Origin: Tubiluchus corallicola
Taxonomy: Eukaryota > Priapulida > Priapulimorpha > Priapulimorphida > Tubiluchidae
Direction of reading: 5' to 3'
Length of the DNA stretch: 64,000 bases
NCBI GenBank assembly: GCA_030141605.1
Contig: JAQGDQ010000005.1
Coordinates: 1,242,180 to 1,306,179 of the forward strand
This document shows positions 28,691 through 41,253 of this stretch, in pieces. Made by a program: the position numbers and the translations under genes. Below the pieces are notes generated by a model. That model did not search any database and was not told the origin of the DNA. It saw only the letters and a program-made list of their open reading frames with translations. How positions within the stretch are numbered: position 1 is the stretch's first letter; every line of letters starts with the position of its first letter.

Positions 28691-31600
28691 GATAGTCATC
28701 AAACAACCCTGGCCAATAGTCACTTAGCTCATTCTAGTGAATATCTTATTCCTGAACTCCTAAACTTCTTTGTCCACTAAGTACTCCTATTCATTATACA
28801 CATCCATCCACCGGTTATCTTTCTCCTATAAACTGCCAAACTACTGCAATTAACAGTCAGTATCAAACTTTCCCATAATTGTTAGCTCTTCCGAAAACAA
28901 CTGGAGTGATGCTAACCCTACTATCTCTGATAATGTTTGACTTATTCAGTACTCTTGTTCATCTCTCAGAGGTTTTATGTTCAACTGCAACGGCTGTGTT
29001 AATAAACTTCCTGATTTGTTCTGTTTCACTAATAATTATAAATCTGATTTTTTATGCTTATGTGAAACCTGTCTTTCTGAAGATGTAGATGATAGTGTAA
29101 TTTGTCCTCAACATTACTCAATTTTTAGATGTGATAGACACTCTGTTTTTCTTACTCTCAATTACGGTGGCGTGGCTATTATTGTCAAATCATGTTTATC
29201 TCGTGCTAATTCCTGTGTCAGTCACTGCTGAAACAGTTGCTGTTGAACTCAAGATTTTTTCACGAGATAGTCTTAGTGTCGCATATATACATAGATTGCA
29301 GTAATAATTATATTGTAACATTTGGCTATTCTGAAATAATATACTTGAAGAACTAAACATACTTGTTATACCTATTCTCAAAATGATGTTATCATTTGCA
29401 GTGATTTTAACTTTCCAGAATTGGCCTGATCCTGATCTCATATTGATCTCGATTGTATGTTTATTGATTCTTTACATGATAACCTGTTTTCTCAGTTAGT
29501 TCATTTTCTTACTCCCAAAAACAGATGTTTAGAATTCGTCTTAACTAATTGTCCTGAATTTATTACAAATTGCTCTCTTTGACATGGATTTTCAACCAGT
29601 GATCATGACACTAGCATTTGTTTTGATGTCGAATACAATTACTAACAACTTGTAAATAGACCCTGGCATGACTTTAATCATTCTAAGTTAACTTCATTAT
29701 TTTTTGGAAAATATTGACTGGAAAACTCATTTTGACAATTTTGACATTATTACTTGTTGGAATTACTTTCTGTCTTTATATAATGAAACAGTTGATCAGT
29801 TTGTACCCTTAAGAGGAACTTCTGCTAAACTCATATCTTCCCCTTAGCTAAACGATTACCATTATTGCTAAAGCGAGAACTTGTAAGTGCAAATTATGGT
29901 CAAAATGGAACTGTTCTAATCTTGACAGTGTTCATGCTGAATATACTCGTTCCTCAGAGGAACTGAAATCAGCTTTACATTCTGGTCGATTACAATATGA
30001 GGAGCATCTTGTAAATCGAATAAGTAAGAATGGTGAAGGGTTTTAAAGTTATAGTAAACACTTCTTTAAACCTCCCAATCGTATTACTACTATTAATCAT
30101 CATCAACATGCTATTTCTGATCGTATCATGGTTGCTAATATTATTAATGGTTCTTTTGCTTCTTTCTTCACTAATGAACCTGAATGTGGTCCCTTACCAA
30201 TTCCCTTGTCTTGGAATGACAATAGTATTTCATATGTTAATTTACGGTGAATGATTGATGTCTACGATAAACTTTCCAAACTTAAAGCTGTTGACCAAGA
30301 CCGTGTTCACTGTTTTATGTTGAAATCATGTGCCTCGCAACTCTCGTTGCCTGTTTTTCTTCTTTTTTTGCAAATCCTTTGAGTCTGTTGTAGTCCCTCA
30401 AGACTGGTTAGATTGTAATGTTACCCCTATCCCTAAAAAAACTAGCACCAACATGACATGTGATGAATTACGCCCTATTTTTCTATCTTATGTTGTTTCT
30501 AAATTTCTTGAATATCTTTTGTGGGATGATAAACTAAATTTCCTGTTACCTTCTAACCAATTCAGTAATAATCATCATAGCTAACTTTGCCACTAAGTTT
30601 CACCGTAACAAATTTTCTTGTATGCCTAAATGACTGGTCCCAATTCCTCGATGACTTTTCTCTTCTATCAATTGACATTCAGTATATTGATTTCGGAAAA
30701 GCATTTGATTCCGTTCCTCTTTGTTGTCTCGTGTGAAAAATGGACGGTATAAGATGGAAATGTACTCCAATGGTTTCAATATTTTCTAACATACAGACGG
30801 CAAAGAGTAGTTTTAAATGGTATAACCACTTCCTGGAGAAATGTAACCAGTGGCATCCCTCAAGGGACTTTGTCGGGACCCTATTGTTTTCTTATTTAAA
30901 TCAATGATGTTATCAATTGTCTCCTAATACTATACCACTGGTTGTTAATGACATAAAACCTTACCGTCCAATTAGAAACTCCTCTGGTCAAAAGACCTTA
31001 CAAGCAGGCCTGTCTGAAATTGATTGGTGGTGTGACAACTGGTTAATGGCACTCAAATGTAGTAAATGCAGCGCATTTCGTATTCGTTCTAATTCTGCAA
31101 CACCTTATTATCTGAGAGATGGTGTTATTGAAGAAAAATCCTTGGCACTTGATTTGGGAATATTAATCTCAAACAACCTCAAGTGGAACTCACATATTGA
31201 GCATATTATTTCTCAGGCCAATAGACGCATTGAAATGATAAAATTTTGCATTTCATCACGTAGTGCAAAAGTTATTGTACCTCTTTATAAAACTGTAGTT
31301 AGACCAATAGCTGAGTATGCGTGTGTTGTTTGGTCACCACAATATGTTATTCTTAAAAATGCTTTAGAGAGAATTCAATGGAGTGTATTAGTCTGGCCTT
31401 TGAAATTCAACCTGACTCTGTATCTTTTCTTGAACAGCGCGATGATATTATAGATCTTATTAACTGTTTTAAAGTCATTAGTGACAGTTCTATTTTGCAT
31501 AGCATAAAATTTTTTTCTAAACCACTACATGATTTACATGGACACAATTCTAAATTATTTGTACAATACTGTCGCACTAATATCAGGAACCATTTCTACT

Positions 31601-31880
31601 CTTCTCGTGTTGTGGGTCATTAGAATTCACTTAGTAGTGAAACAGTTGATGCATCAAATCTATCTCAATTTCGCAAATCGGCTTGCCATATGTCTTAGTG
31701 TTAATTGTCAGCCTGTTGTAATAAACGAGTTGTAAGTTGGTCACCAATGTGATAACAATGCTTAATATTGTGTCCTAATAATCTAGTAATTATTGTGTAA
31801 TATCAAGAACCCAGGTGGTAAACTCCCCAGTGGGAACGCACTGTTCCTGACTTCCCGTAATATAAATTTGATTTTCCCCA
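28690..31880 (+). mobile_element. Degenerate CR1/Jockey-type LINE (endonuclease and reverse transcriptase remnants)
   Basis: Frames from 28,977 resemble the start of an APE-type endonuclease (C-N-G-x-x-N-K, D-F-L-C-L-C-E-T, GGVAIIVK), and CSDFNFPE follows at about 29,398. Reverse transcriptase traces are W-L-D-C-N-V-T-P-I-P-K-K (30,405), D-F-G-K-A-F-D-S-V-P (30,690), S-G-I-P-Q-G-T-L-S-G-P (30,850), and the C-terminal NWLMALKCSKC, LGILISNNLKWNSHIEH and PLYKTVVRPIAEYACVVWSP (31,030-31,345). Many stops and frameshifts interrupt it. The Y-A-D-D catalytic box is missing where expected (about 30,920-30,960). The 3' limit near 31,874 is approximate. Confidence 0.8.
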
Positions 31881-34800
31881 CATCTCCTCACAAAGAGGAA
31901 CATAGAGGAACATATAGTTGTCGACAACTAGATGGTGTTTTTTTCATGTCCTCCTAAGGCCCCATAAGGCATAAGCCATGAGGAGAAAAAGATGCCTTAT
32001 AAAAATTAATGTGCACTGATCAATGGGCCCTGTTACACAGATGATCCATTTGCCGCCTACTGCGGTTTGCCTACCATAAGGCGTCTGCCATAATCTACTG
32101 TAGGCTCCTTGCAAGCTGTTTTGGGCAATTCATAAGCTGCTTTATCGTGAAATTAATTTGACCATTAATTTCATTTCCCATAAAGTGTTTTTTGCTGACC
32201 GCTAATGTGAAGATTAGTGTAATTAAGCTTTTTTCTGTACACAATTCATTTATATGATAAGAATTCATAACACTGACATAAACATCAAAAAGTATTTTAA
32301 TTTAAAAAAAATTATTTTAAAATTGAGATAAAAAACAAAGTTTTGAAAAAGAACAGCATACTCAGTACAGTGATCACATTTCTGCTACCCGCTTTTTATT
32401 TCTGCATTCAGATCTTTCATGGCTGCAGTGAAATATCACAAATTTTACTGGTTGTAGTGGGAAAACTTTTAAGCTGTGGCTATTGCTGCCGTTGTTTTGT
32501 GCTCATATTCTAATTCAGAACACACTGCTAGTCGCAATAAAGCATCTCACGAAAAGGCAATACTAAACATTTTCAAGGACAAAAAAAATTGATGAAGATT
32601 TTATCTTTTTATCATTGTTACTATTATTTCAATGAAGATCAAAAATTGGCGGCCAAAATTGAATTCTGAAGGTGGTTCAATATATTGTGAATTCCCAGTA
32701 CGACCAAAACATTTCAAGTATACCCAGTGCAAGTTTCTTCCCTCTGCAGACACAACAATGAATCAGTAACAGTTGTATTTGAATTTCGAGTATTGTAACT
32801 AATATATAAAAAAATTGCTAAACGTATAAATAATATGCATGTACAGTGAATTGGTTGTGTCATTCCTTATTCCATTTGTCATTTTTATGCTCTTTTTGTG
32901 TGCAAGTTAAAGTGTGTCTAATCGCAGCTGTCACATGAGTTTAGATTTTGCAGTTTAGAGTTTAGAGAGAATAGTAAATAAGTGTGCAAACTCACACGAA
33001 AAAATGATTTAGCATCAACATAAGCTTAACAATGATGTAGCACCTCACAATCACCATAAATCGTTAAAGAGTTTGTAAAAATTGCCCTTGCAGTAAACGC
33101 TAGATGATGGTTATTGTGTGATCTCAATATTTCCCGCATCTTTTTGTTTTTTCGTGAATTAATAATGGACAAATATAAGCAGTCCTTTGAGCTGCATACC
33201 ACTAATTGCACAATTACCACTGTGCATCCGATTTTGGTACACTAGTAAAATTGCTGCAATTTGCAGTTGTGTAATGTAATTGCATGTCTATATGGGACCT
33301 TAGGCTTTCGAGTTAGTTGAGTGTTTTTCACAAGCATTTAGATATTGTATTGTAATAATATACAGTTTTTTACATAAGTAAACCATACTGGATTAAGTAG
33401 TAGGTATAGTCAAGTGATAAATATGGTCACGCATAACAATGAATAACATTAAATAACTCTAAGATTATGGTAATAGAGTCACGAAACCTGCAGGATAGAC
33501 ACTTGGAGTAGGGGCTCACTCAGTGGTATAAAAAAACCTAGGATTGTTTAAAGGTCCGAGACAAGAACCAAATTAAGACCGCGAGCAGTACGAGTTGCAA
33601 GAGAACTTAATATTAGGCAGTAGTCGCCCAGGGTAGGCACAGAGTCATTGGGCTTTATTTAACATTAATCGCACATGAGTAAGCCGTAGTGGGCCACCAA
33701 TTTTGCGTTTCAAAATTGACCAAATTCCCTTTCAAAGAATCATCAATTCCAATTTCAATTCTGCTTCACAGAAATTTTAAGTTATGTCACCCTATACCAA
33801 ATATTTATCATCAAATTGTATAATGTGCAATAGATTGCAAATAATAAAATAAATTCTTATGTGAATTAAGTACGTAGTCTATCAGGCATTTGTGTTTGGC
33901 TTTGCATAACATAAGAACGAAATCTACACTATGCATAAGAAATTTACAGAACACTATCCGATCATCTTCATACAAACCATTTGGGGAAACTGTCTGGTTC
34001 TTCCCCAGCTGTCACATGCACAACTGGTGCAGATTATTTTATATTGTTGATTGAATTATCACCTTCATTACCTATTCTAAAAATTGAACTAAATAAACTT
34101 GAATTTGAAATCAAAAAGGGATAGAATTTAAACAAATTTTATTGTAAATACAGAAAAAATTGAAGACGTACTGTTGATGTGAACGCAGAGAGCCTTTTCC
34201 CAGATGTTTTGCTATTTACAATAACTTAGTGGATGTGCAATTTGCATAAAAAAACTTTTGGGGGAGCACTTCTAGCAAGGCTGTGAAATGCTGAAAAAAC
34301 TGCTTAATTTTCCCCAAAAAGCAACAAGTAAAGTAAATTCTGCCTCTAGTTCCAGAGTACATAAATATTTTGTAGCTATTTCCATTTTAGTATTCCATTT
34401 CCGTGAATTCTGTATTACGTGAATTGTTTTCCAAGATCACAGAAAATTAGAAGTCCTACACTGTCAGATTCAAATTGAAATTGTTTAAGGCCTGGGGCAA
34501 TAGTCAAAATCAACATAAGATTCGAAATGTGAAATTTAGGGCAAATTGCTTTGTCACAACAGCGGAAACCGAACCTAAGTGATAATTTGTTACAAGCAGC
34601 AGACACACTGGGTAGTTACTCTTTGGTATGTAATAATGTACAAGTTAAACACACTTAACCAGGTATGATCAGGTGTAAACATGGTCATGGTGTTATGCTT
34701 GCCAGTTCAGATCTGAACACATGCAATTCTGTTCACTGATAACAAACTTTAATGTAACAAAAAATGTTCCCTATAGAAAATATTCCTACAGAATATAATC

Positions 34801-37800
34801 CATAGTATCTTAGGATTATTAATGTTATTAAGATGAAATTATTATTTGCTTTCAATGTACATTTGAAATTTTTTTGTGCGTCAGTATCTGCACTGTTGAA
34901 TGTCACTCTCGTATATATTCCTATACCTATATACATTCGGTAAGCGCACAAAATTTTGTTGGTACAATGTCTGAAAATGGTCACATTAGCCATGAAATAC
35001 AACTTAATAAACTTTTAAGATATCAGTATTATTTTTTTTAATTTGTGTATGGATGTGAAAGCCAAGTGAAATACAGTTACGTGATTAATCCTGAAACTGA
35101 TTCTTGTTTTGTTCAAAATCAGTGCTATGGTTGACAAAATTCTGTATTGCATCCTATATCTGCAGTGCTTTATTTTTCCAGTTTCAATACCCCCTTAGCT
35201 ACTCTTCCACTTCCAAACATCCAGTACCCAATTATCTATAGTTTTAGTTTTTACTATAATAAAAAGCATATTCACTTGGGTTATAATATGCGCAAACTAT
35301 ACACTGGTTGCATAGTTTGATAAACTGAAATGACAGTGACACCCTTGACCCCATATTGATGGAATGAACTTTCTATGCATGTCTTTCTTCTTAAAAGACT
35401 TCTTCACTGAAGCAGTGCGATATTTTTAGTATTGCCATCTGCTTTGGATCAGTCGGCATCAGAGAAAGCTTCAGCATGTCATGTGCTCTGTTGCTGAGTT
35501 AATGACCATTTAGTGAGTAATTTTTTCCAACATGGATTATGTTTAATTTGGGTTTGTTTTGTGCAAAACTAAATATCCTGGGGCTAGCTTTTTTTTACAC
35601 GTGTAATTTAAAATACTCTAAAACTTCGTTTATTTATTTTATGGCATTGAAAAGTAGGTTTTAGTGAATGAGTAGAATTTTGCAATGGTCTTGTTAAAGT
35701 TAGTGTACAATTTTTGCCATTGGCAAACATCTGTACATTAGTTTTGACATCCTGCAATGGTCTCGTTATAGTTATTGTACAATTTTTGCCATTGGCAAAC
35801 ATTTGTACATTAGTTTTGACATTCTGACACATGAGCTCTTTAATTTTTACTTTTAAACTTTATACCTCATGTAGTGTTTTTCTGCAACTGTATCATTTCA
35901 GAATTTTTAAAGTTACAGCTTTGGTACAACATGATTTGAAATAATGTGAAACAAATTAGTGATGAAAGATCTCAGCAATGTTATAAATTCATTAAGTTGC
36001 ATGATGGATTTTGTTTGCATTCCCTAAACCAATCATATATCCATCTCATTTTTTATAGTACTAATCAGTGTTAAAATTTTGTAGTCAATAAAATCCCAAT
36101 GAATTTATCGGAATAGTCTTTGTTCTTGATTGATTCTTCCCCATTAAAATAGTCTATAAAGTAAAGCCAAATATAATGTAATTGGCATTATTTGGCATTA
36201 TTAACATTGGCATTAATAACATTATTAATATGGGTTTATTTGGTCAACTATCTCATCAAAGAAGCCGAAATTTTTGTACACAGGTCTATAGGATACAAGC
36301 AGCAAGCAGATAAACTTTATAACCTTGAGACAAAGTAGAAAGACATTCTTACAATAAGTCTGCACCAGAACTCTGTTATGAAATTCCGGTGAAAGCCTGT
36401 GCTCCTAAAAAAAGGCTGACTGACTATTAGGAAAACTACTAAAGGGGTTACGATAACATGTATTTTCGGATAGTTCCTGCTGCTAATGATATAATGACTC
36501 GGCATCGTCTTGATGATCGAAGATAAGAATGACTAAGGCTAGTGCCAGTAGATGGTACATTAAATGGGCGAACCACTTCAATTCTTGTTCTGGACATACA
36601 CTATCTTTTCATAAACTATGCTAATTGTGACTGTTTATCTTTTGCTGATACAGTGGCTCATCTTAGAGGCATAGCTTTGATGATGAATTAGGTCCCAGTC
36701 TTGCCACCACCATACAACTTGCGGAGTACTTGCTATTGAATGCTGGATTTTGGCTTATATGTGTCCAAATTGTATAAAAAGATTCATGTGTATGCCATGT
36801 TCAAAGAAGTTATTGTGATTTTGTCACTATCTAACACTCACTATGACACTATAAGCCAAAACTAATTTATTGGGTATTTAAAAAGCAAACTGTCCTTGTT
36901 TGATAGTGCCTTTGGTATGAGCTAACTATTAGAACATAATTGAACCTGAGAATTTTAGATTTCAAGATTTGAACTGAATGACATTTTGATTATAGTATAA
37001 AAGTAAATACGTGATTGCATGTACATGTGTATGTGATGTGGTATATATATATATCGAATGTGATGCACATATGAGCAGGTCATAATAAATTTAATATCAC
37101 TATGATACAAATTTCTGGCTCCGTTAATGTAATTAATGCTGCGTATTATTCAGCAGTCATTTTACTGTAGGAATTTGTTCAATTATACAAGTATGACTGT
37201 TTAGCATTCCTGATAAAAATCCTGTTGCTGAATTCATGAATCTGTGAAAGAATCATTGCCCCTGCTGCATCAACATGAGATATTTATAGTCGTGGCAACA
37301 GACTGTAAGAGTCTGTCTTAAATACGAGCTCTGTAGTGTGCCATGGAGAGTCAAACCATTGCTGATGAGTTCACAGCATTTGTGTAGTGCTGTCTTTATT
37401 GCAGACTTAGTGAATTTGTTTTTTGCATTTCTGGTTAATTTCTAGTCTACAGTGTGATTTATTTATAGTCTTGATTTATTCTGCAGATTTTCAAGTAATC
37501 TACTGTGAGTCATACTGTAAGTCACTAAAAAAGCTTTTAAGTAGTAATGGTACAATAATTATTGTAGTCTTTATTTTACAATATAAATGTCATTTTTGTA
37601 ACTTTGTACAATGTTTGTCGTCTGTATTAAGCATTAATCCATATAATTTTATATTGCATAATGTCTTTCTTAAGCTGAGTATTCAATTTTTGAATTACTT
37701 ATATTCAATCATCATTTTTGTGATTACGTGATTTTAAAATGTAAAATGTGGTAGCTTTTTACAGCCATTTTCGTAATACAGTGCTTATAGTTAGCCTCAG

Positions 37801-38912
37801 CTTATTATGTATACATAGGGTCTATTTGTAATTTTGCTGTAATTTTTGCTGTTTGCTACAGTCTAGCTCATTCATATTTTGAAATTTTTGTGTCGTTCGG
37901 TACATTTTATATTTGATTTTTCAGGATTTGGTGCTTTAATGTTTCTGTTTTTTTGTTATACATGTATTTCAGAATTGCAAAAACTTTGCTTAATGATTTT
38001 TTTATACTTATGTTTTCCCAATGTAGCAGTGGGATTTTATTGTTGTTATCTTTTATTGTTAACAGGTTTTAATATTTACTATAATTGTATAGCTTTTCTT
38101 GAATTCACATTCAGCTAAATATTTTTCCGGATAAGCTTTTGAGCATTTGGCTATATATATTTCTCCATGATGACTGGTACCCCGTAGATTTGCCACATGC
38201 TCATTTGAAACGCAATAGCCCCCAAGAAAAGTGAGATGCTGAAATCACTTCATGAGCATGTCAGTTATTCACTTACTGGCAAGATTATTTCACTAACATG
38301 CTGTTCGTTTTGCGTGTACGTCAACCTGTCTGCTATATTAGCTCAATGGTGATGCTGCTTCTTTTTTTTATGAAAAATGTGCAGTAAATGTAATGATGAG
38401 TATGGTTAGAAATTTGTTGTTGTTATTGCTATGTAAAAGTTCGAAAATTGGGCTGGTGCATTGCTCTTGACTAGAAGCAAAGCTGGAGAAATTGTAATTT
38501 GACTATGTCTAATTTTGCTGATAAATTTTGAAGAACATCAATAAAAATTAAATGAAAGTGAAAGGTGGTGAATTCTATGTCTTTTGCTGTCAAAACCTGG
38601 CGATACAGTCACGTATTTTTAGTCATTAAAATTTTTCTTCCCAACTTACAAGAATTTCGGCTTTGTTTATAGTGTTTTCTAGGATTACTGCTTCACAACG
38701 CATAAATTTAAACATTTCCAGTGCTCAAATAAAGCTCACATAGTTGAAAGTTATTGCTAAAACAAGATAATCATATCGGAAAGGGTTGAACCTTGAAGTG
38801 ATCATTGCAAAGTGAAGTACTGAGGTGAATTTTGTTATAATATAATAGAAAAGATTAACAGGCTTAGAAAGTTATAAAATTTGTTTATTTTATGAATGGT
38901 TGTTATTTTTAG
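31880..38912. other. Long stretch without a supported gene
   Basis: AT-rich, increasingly T-rich on the + strand toward 38 kb. The hydrophobic frames at 37,423-37,731 and 37,879-38,118 arise from poly-T composition. The acceptor at 38,911 implies at least one upstream leader exon of the + strand gene, perhaps in this stretch, but I cannot place it. A 72-bp tandem duplication sits at 35,682-35,826. Confidence 0.4.
35682..35826. repeat. 72-bp tandem duplication, two copies
   Basis: GCAATGGTC... to TTTTGACAT at 35,682-35,753 is repeated at 35,754-35,826 with a handful of substitutions. Because 72 is a multiple of 3, it yields an apparent repeat-protein frame on the - strand that I do not believe is coding. 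Confidence 0.8.
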
Positions 38913-41253
38913 GTCAGCAATGGATGCAAATGAACAGCAGAAAAGTGATTCTGGTGGTAAACAGCAGGAAGTGGTACATCAGGATTCCATTCTAGAACAA
39001 GCTTCTGATGGTGAAGCATCTGATGGTGGCTACCATGGACAAGTGTCTTCAGAATCCTCAAAAGAAGAGGAAACCAAACCTAAACACAATGCTTCTAATC
39101 AAGGGCCCTCTGGTCGTAGAAAGCATAGGAAAGCACCAACTGAATCGCGCAGCTCTAGTGGTGATAACAAAGACAAGAAAAAGAAAAGCACATCTCTTCC
39201 TGGCTACTACAAAAGCAAAAAGACTGGTTCGGATTCAGCAAGTCCGACACTGAAATTAAAGACGGATTTGGCGCAAACAAAAAGTGTTAAACGCAGTGGA
39301 AGAAGTAGTAGTTCTGATCGTCTTCACAAGCTGGAAGAAAGACGAGAAAAGAGATTACAACTCAGTTCCAGCAGCGACGAAGAAATCGACAAACAACAGC
39401 CTGTTAGACTGAGGAGAGATCGTGGGCGACCACGCAATGCAACCCGTCCCTTTTCAGCTGACTTTTCTCGTGTTGATATACGCTCTTATGCACCAAAAGA
39501 AAAAACTGGTGGAAGTTCGTGGATTGAGCCACATGAACAAAAATTAATGGCACAGTCTCTGGGGCAGCTTGCTGCAAGGAGTCACTCGGACCGCCATATC
39601 AATCGTGGGATGAATGGTCACTTCCAACCAGGAGATGTGGGTGTTCAGCCACAAACGATTACTCACTATGAACCTGTTGTAATAGAACTCAGAGGTCCAG
39701 AAGAACAACCTGTAGTCTACACAACATATCCCACTGAAAGTACAGTTTCATCTAACCAGGTTGCAAAACACCATTCTAAGAGTTTAACTGATGTGAATAG
39801 GCCTGAGCAAAAAGTCAGTCATCATCTCGGGTATCATCAGTATCAGCAACCATCTAGTTTACCTATGGATGCACTTCCTAATTCACAGCCATACACATCG
39901 AGTGGTACATCTTACCTGTCGCAACGCAAAGCAGTAGCATCTGCTTTGCAAGGATATCCAGAAATTAACAATTACGCACCTAATACTCAAACTAACTTCA
40001 GGTCTCAGGGCAACTATTATGTTCCTGAACAACAAGACAGAGGTCGCCAACAAGGACGACAACCTCCACCTCCTCCACCTAAACGGTCTTCATCTCAAAA
40101 CAGGTACGCTCAGTATTTCGATCATAATGGTGTTGCCGTTTATTCTGACGTTGTGCCACAAGAGCCTGGCCCTATAGATACGAGTGCCTTCGATCAACTG
40201 TGCAGTGACCTTGGATTAAACAATCAAGCAGACATAGGTAAAAATAAGGTCTACAGTTACACAGATGACAAAGATCCGCGGTTTGCAAAATATGGGTCAG
40301 GTGCTGGCAATCCTAATAAAAGTGAAGGGCAAGGTAATCCAGGCCATGGCAATCCAGGTTATGGTGGTTCTAATCCTGGTCATGGCAATCCAGGTTATGG
40401 TGGTTCTAATCCTGGTCATGGCAATCCAGGTCATGGTCATTCATATAATGCATCTGATAATCATAAAAGTGATAATCCGGGACATAGTAACCCAGGAAGT
40501 AATCCTGGAAATCCCGGTGGAAGGTTACCGTGGATGGGTAGAACTACTGGACAATCTGATGTCAAAAGCAAAATGGAGCAAATAATACAGAAACAGACAC
40601 CTGGCCAAGGAACAAAGACAAGTTTTCCATGGAAGTTTGGCAAATCTGAGAAAACTTCTGATTCTGATACTAGTCATAGGAGTGGTTCCCGCCTTGTAAC
40701 AGATGCAAATCTCTCAGTACCTTCTAGATCGGATAAATCTGGTTCAGATAGCCAGTTCAAAGCTACCGGTGTAAAACCCTTTTCTGGATCGGATCGTGAC
40801 ATCAACAAGTCGGACGTGAAAGGAACCTCAGAATCTGAAAGCAGCTTAGCTGGCGGAAGCAAGTTTTTATCAGACAGGCATAAGAAGACATCAGGAGAAG
40901 CATCTGTACATGCTCAGTCATCTCTACAAGCTAAAACTGCAGCTAATCCTGTTTCTTCATCTCCAGTAAAGTCTTCACCTTCTCCATTGGCAGCAGAGTC
41001 ACCAGGCTCAACGGTGCGTGTGGTGGCGCCCCGTCCTAGAGTCGTTGGTCCTGGACCAAATGCAGTTAAGCCTAAAGATTCGTCTTCTGGGCAAATCCGT
41101 GAGGAACCAACTAAAGACACTGGCCCTGGCACATCAGTGGTAAAACCACTGACTGATGTTAAGCAACAAAAGCAGTTTCCAGAACGGCCTAGATTAGTTC
41201 AGAGCAAGAGTTTTGAAAAGTTGGATACTGCTGATGTACAGTCAAAACCAAAG
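38913..41253 (+). CDS. Right-hand gene, exon 1 (start codon 38,920)
   Basis: Acceptor GTTGTTATTTTTAG at 38,912, so a leader exon precedes it. The start MDANEQQKSD is chosen because the upstream in-frame ATG at 38,896 lies in the intron. 778 codons of Ser/Lys/Gly/Pro-rich, disordered sequence with many S-S-S-D and K/R-x-x-S sites, a polyproline SH3-type ligand, and near the end SKSFEKLD. The donor is AAG|GTTGGT, phase 0; reading through gives a stop at 41,284, so an intron-retaining short form is conceivable. Confidence 0.88.

Noticed and set aside
34085-34125. LINE-tail-like AATAAACTTGAATTTGAA
   Set aside because: No LINE coding remnant upstream; could be chance in AT-rich DNA.
35608-35832. 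Apparent 24-residue repeat protein on the - strand
   Set aside because: Explained by the 72-bp non-coding tandem duplication.
37423-38118. Two hydrophobic, membrane-like + strand frames
   Set aside because: Poly-T composition yields Phe/Leu/Ile runs; no start context or homology.
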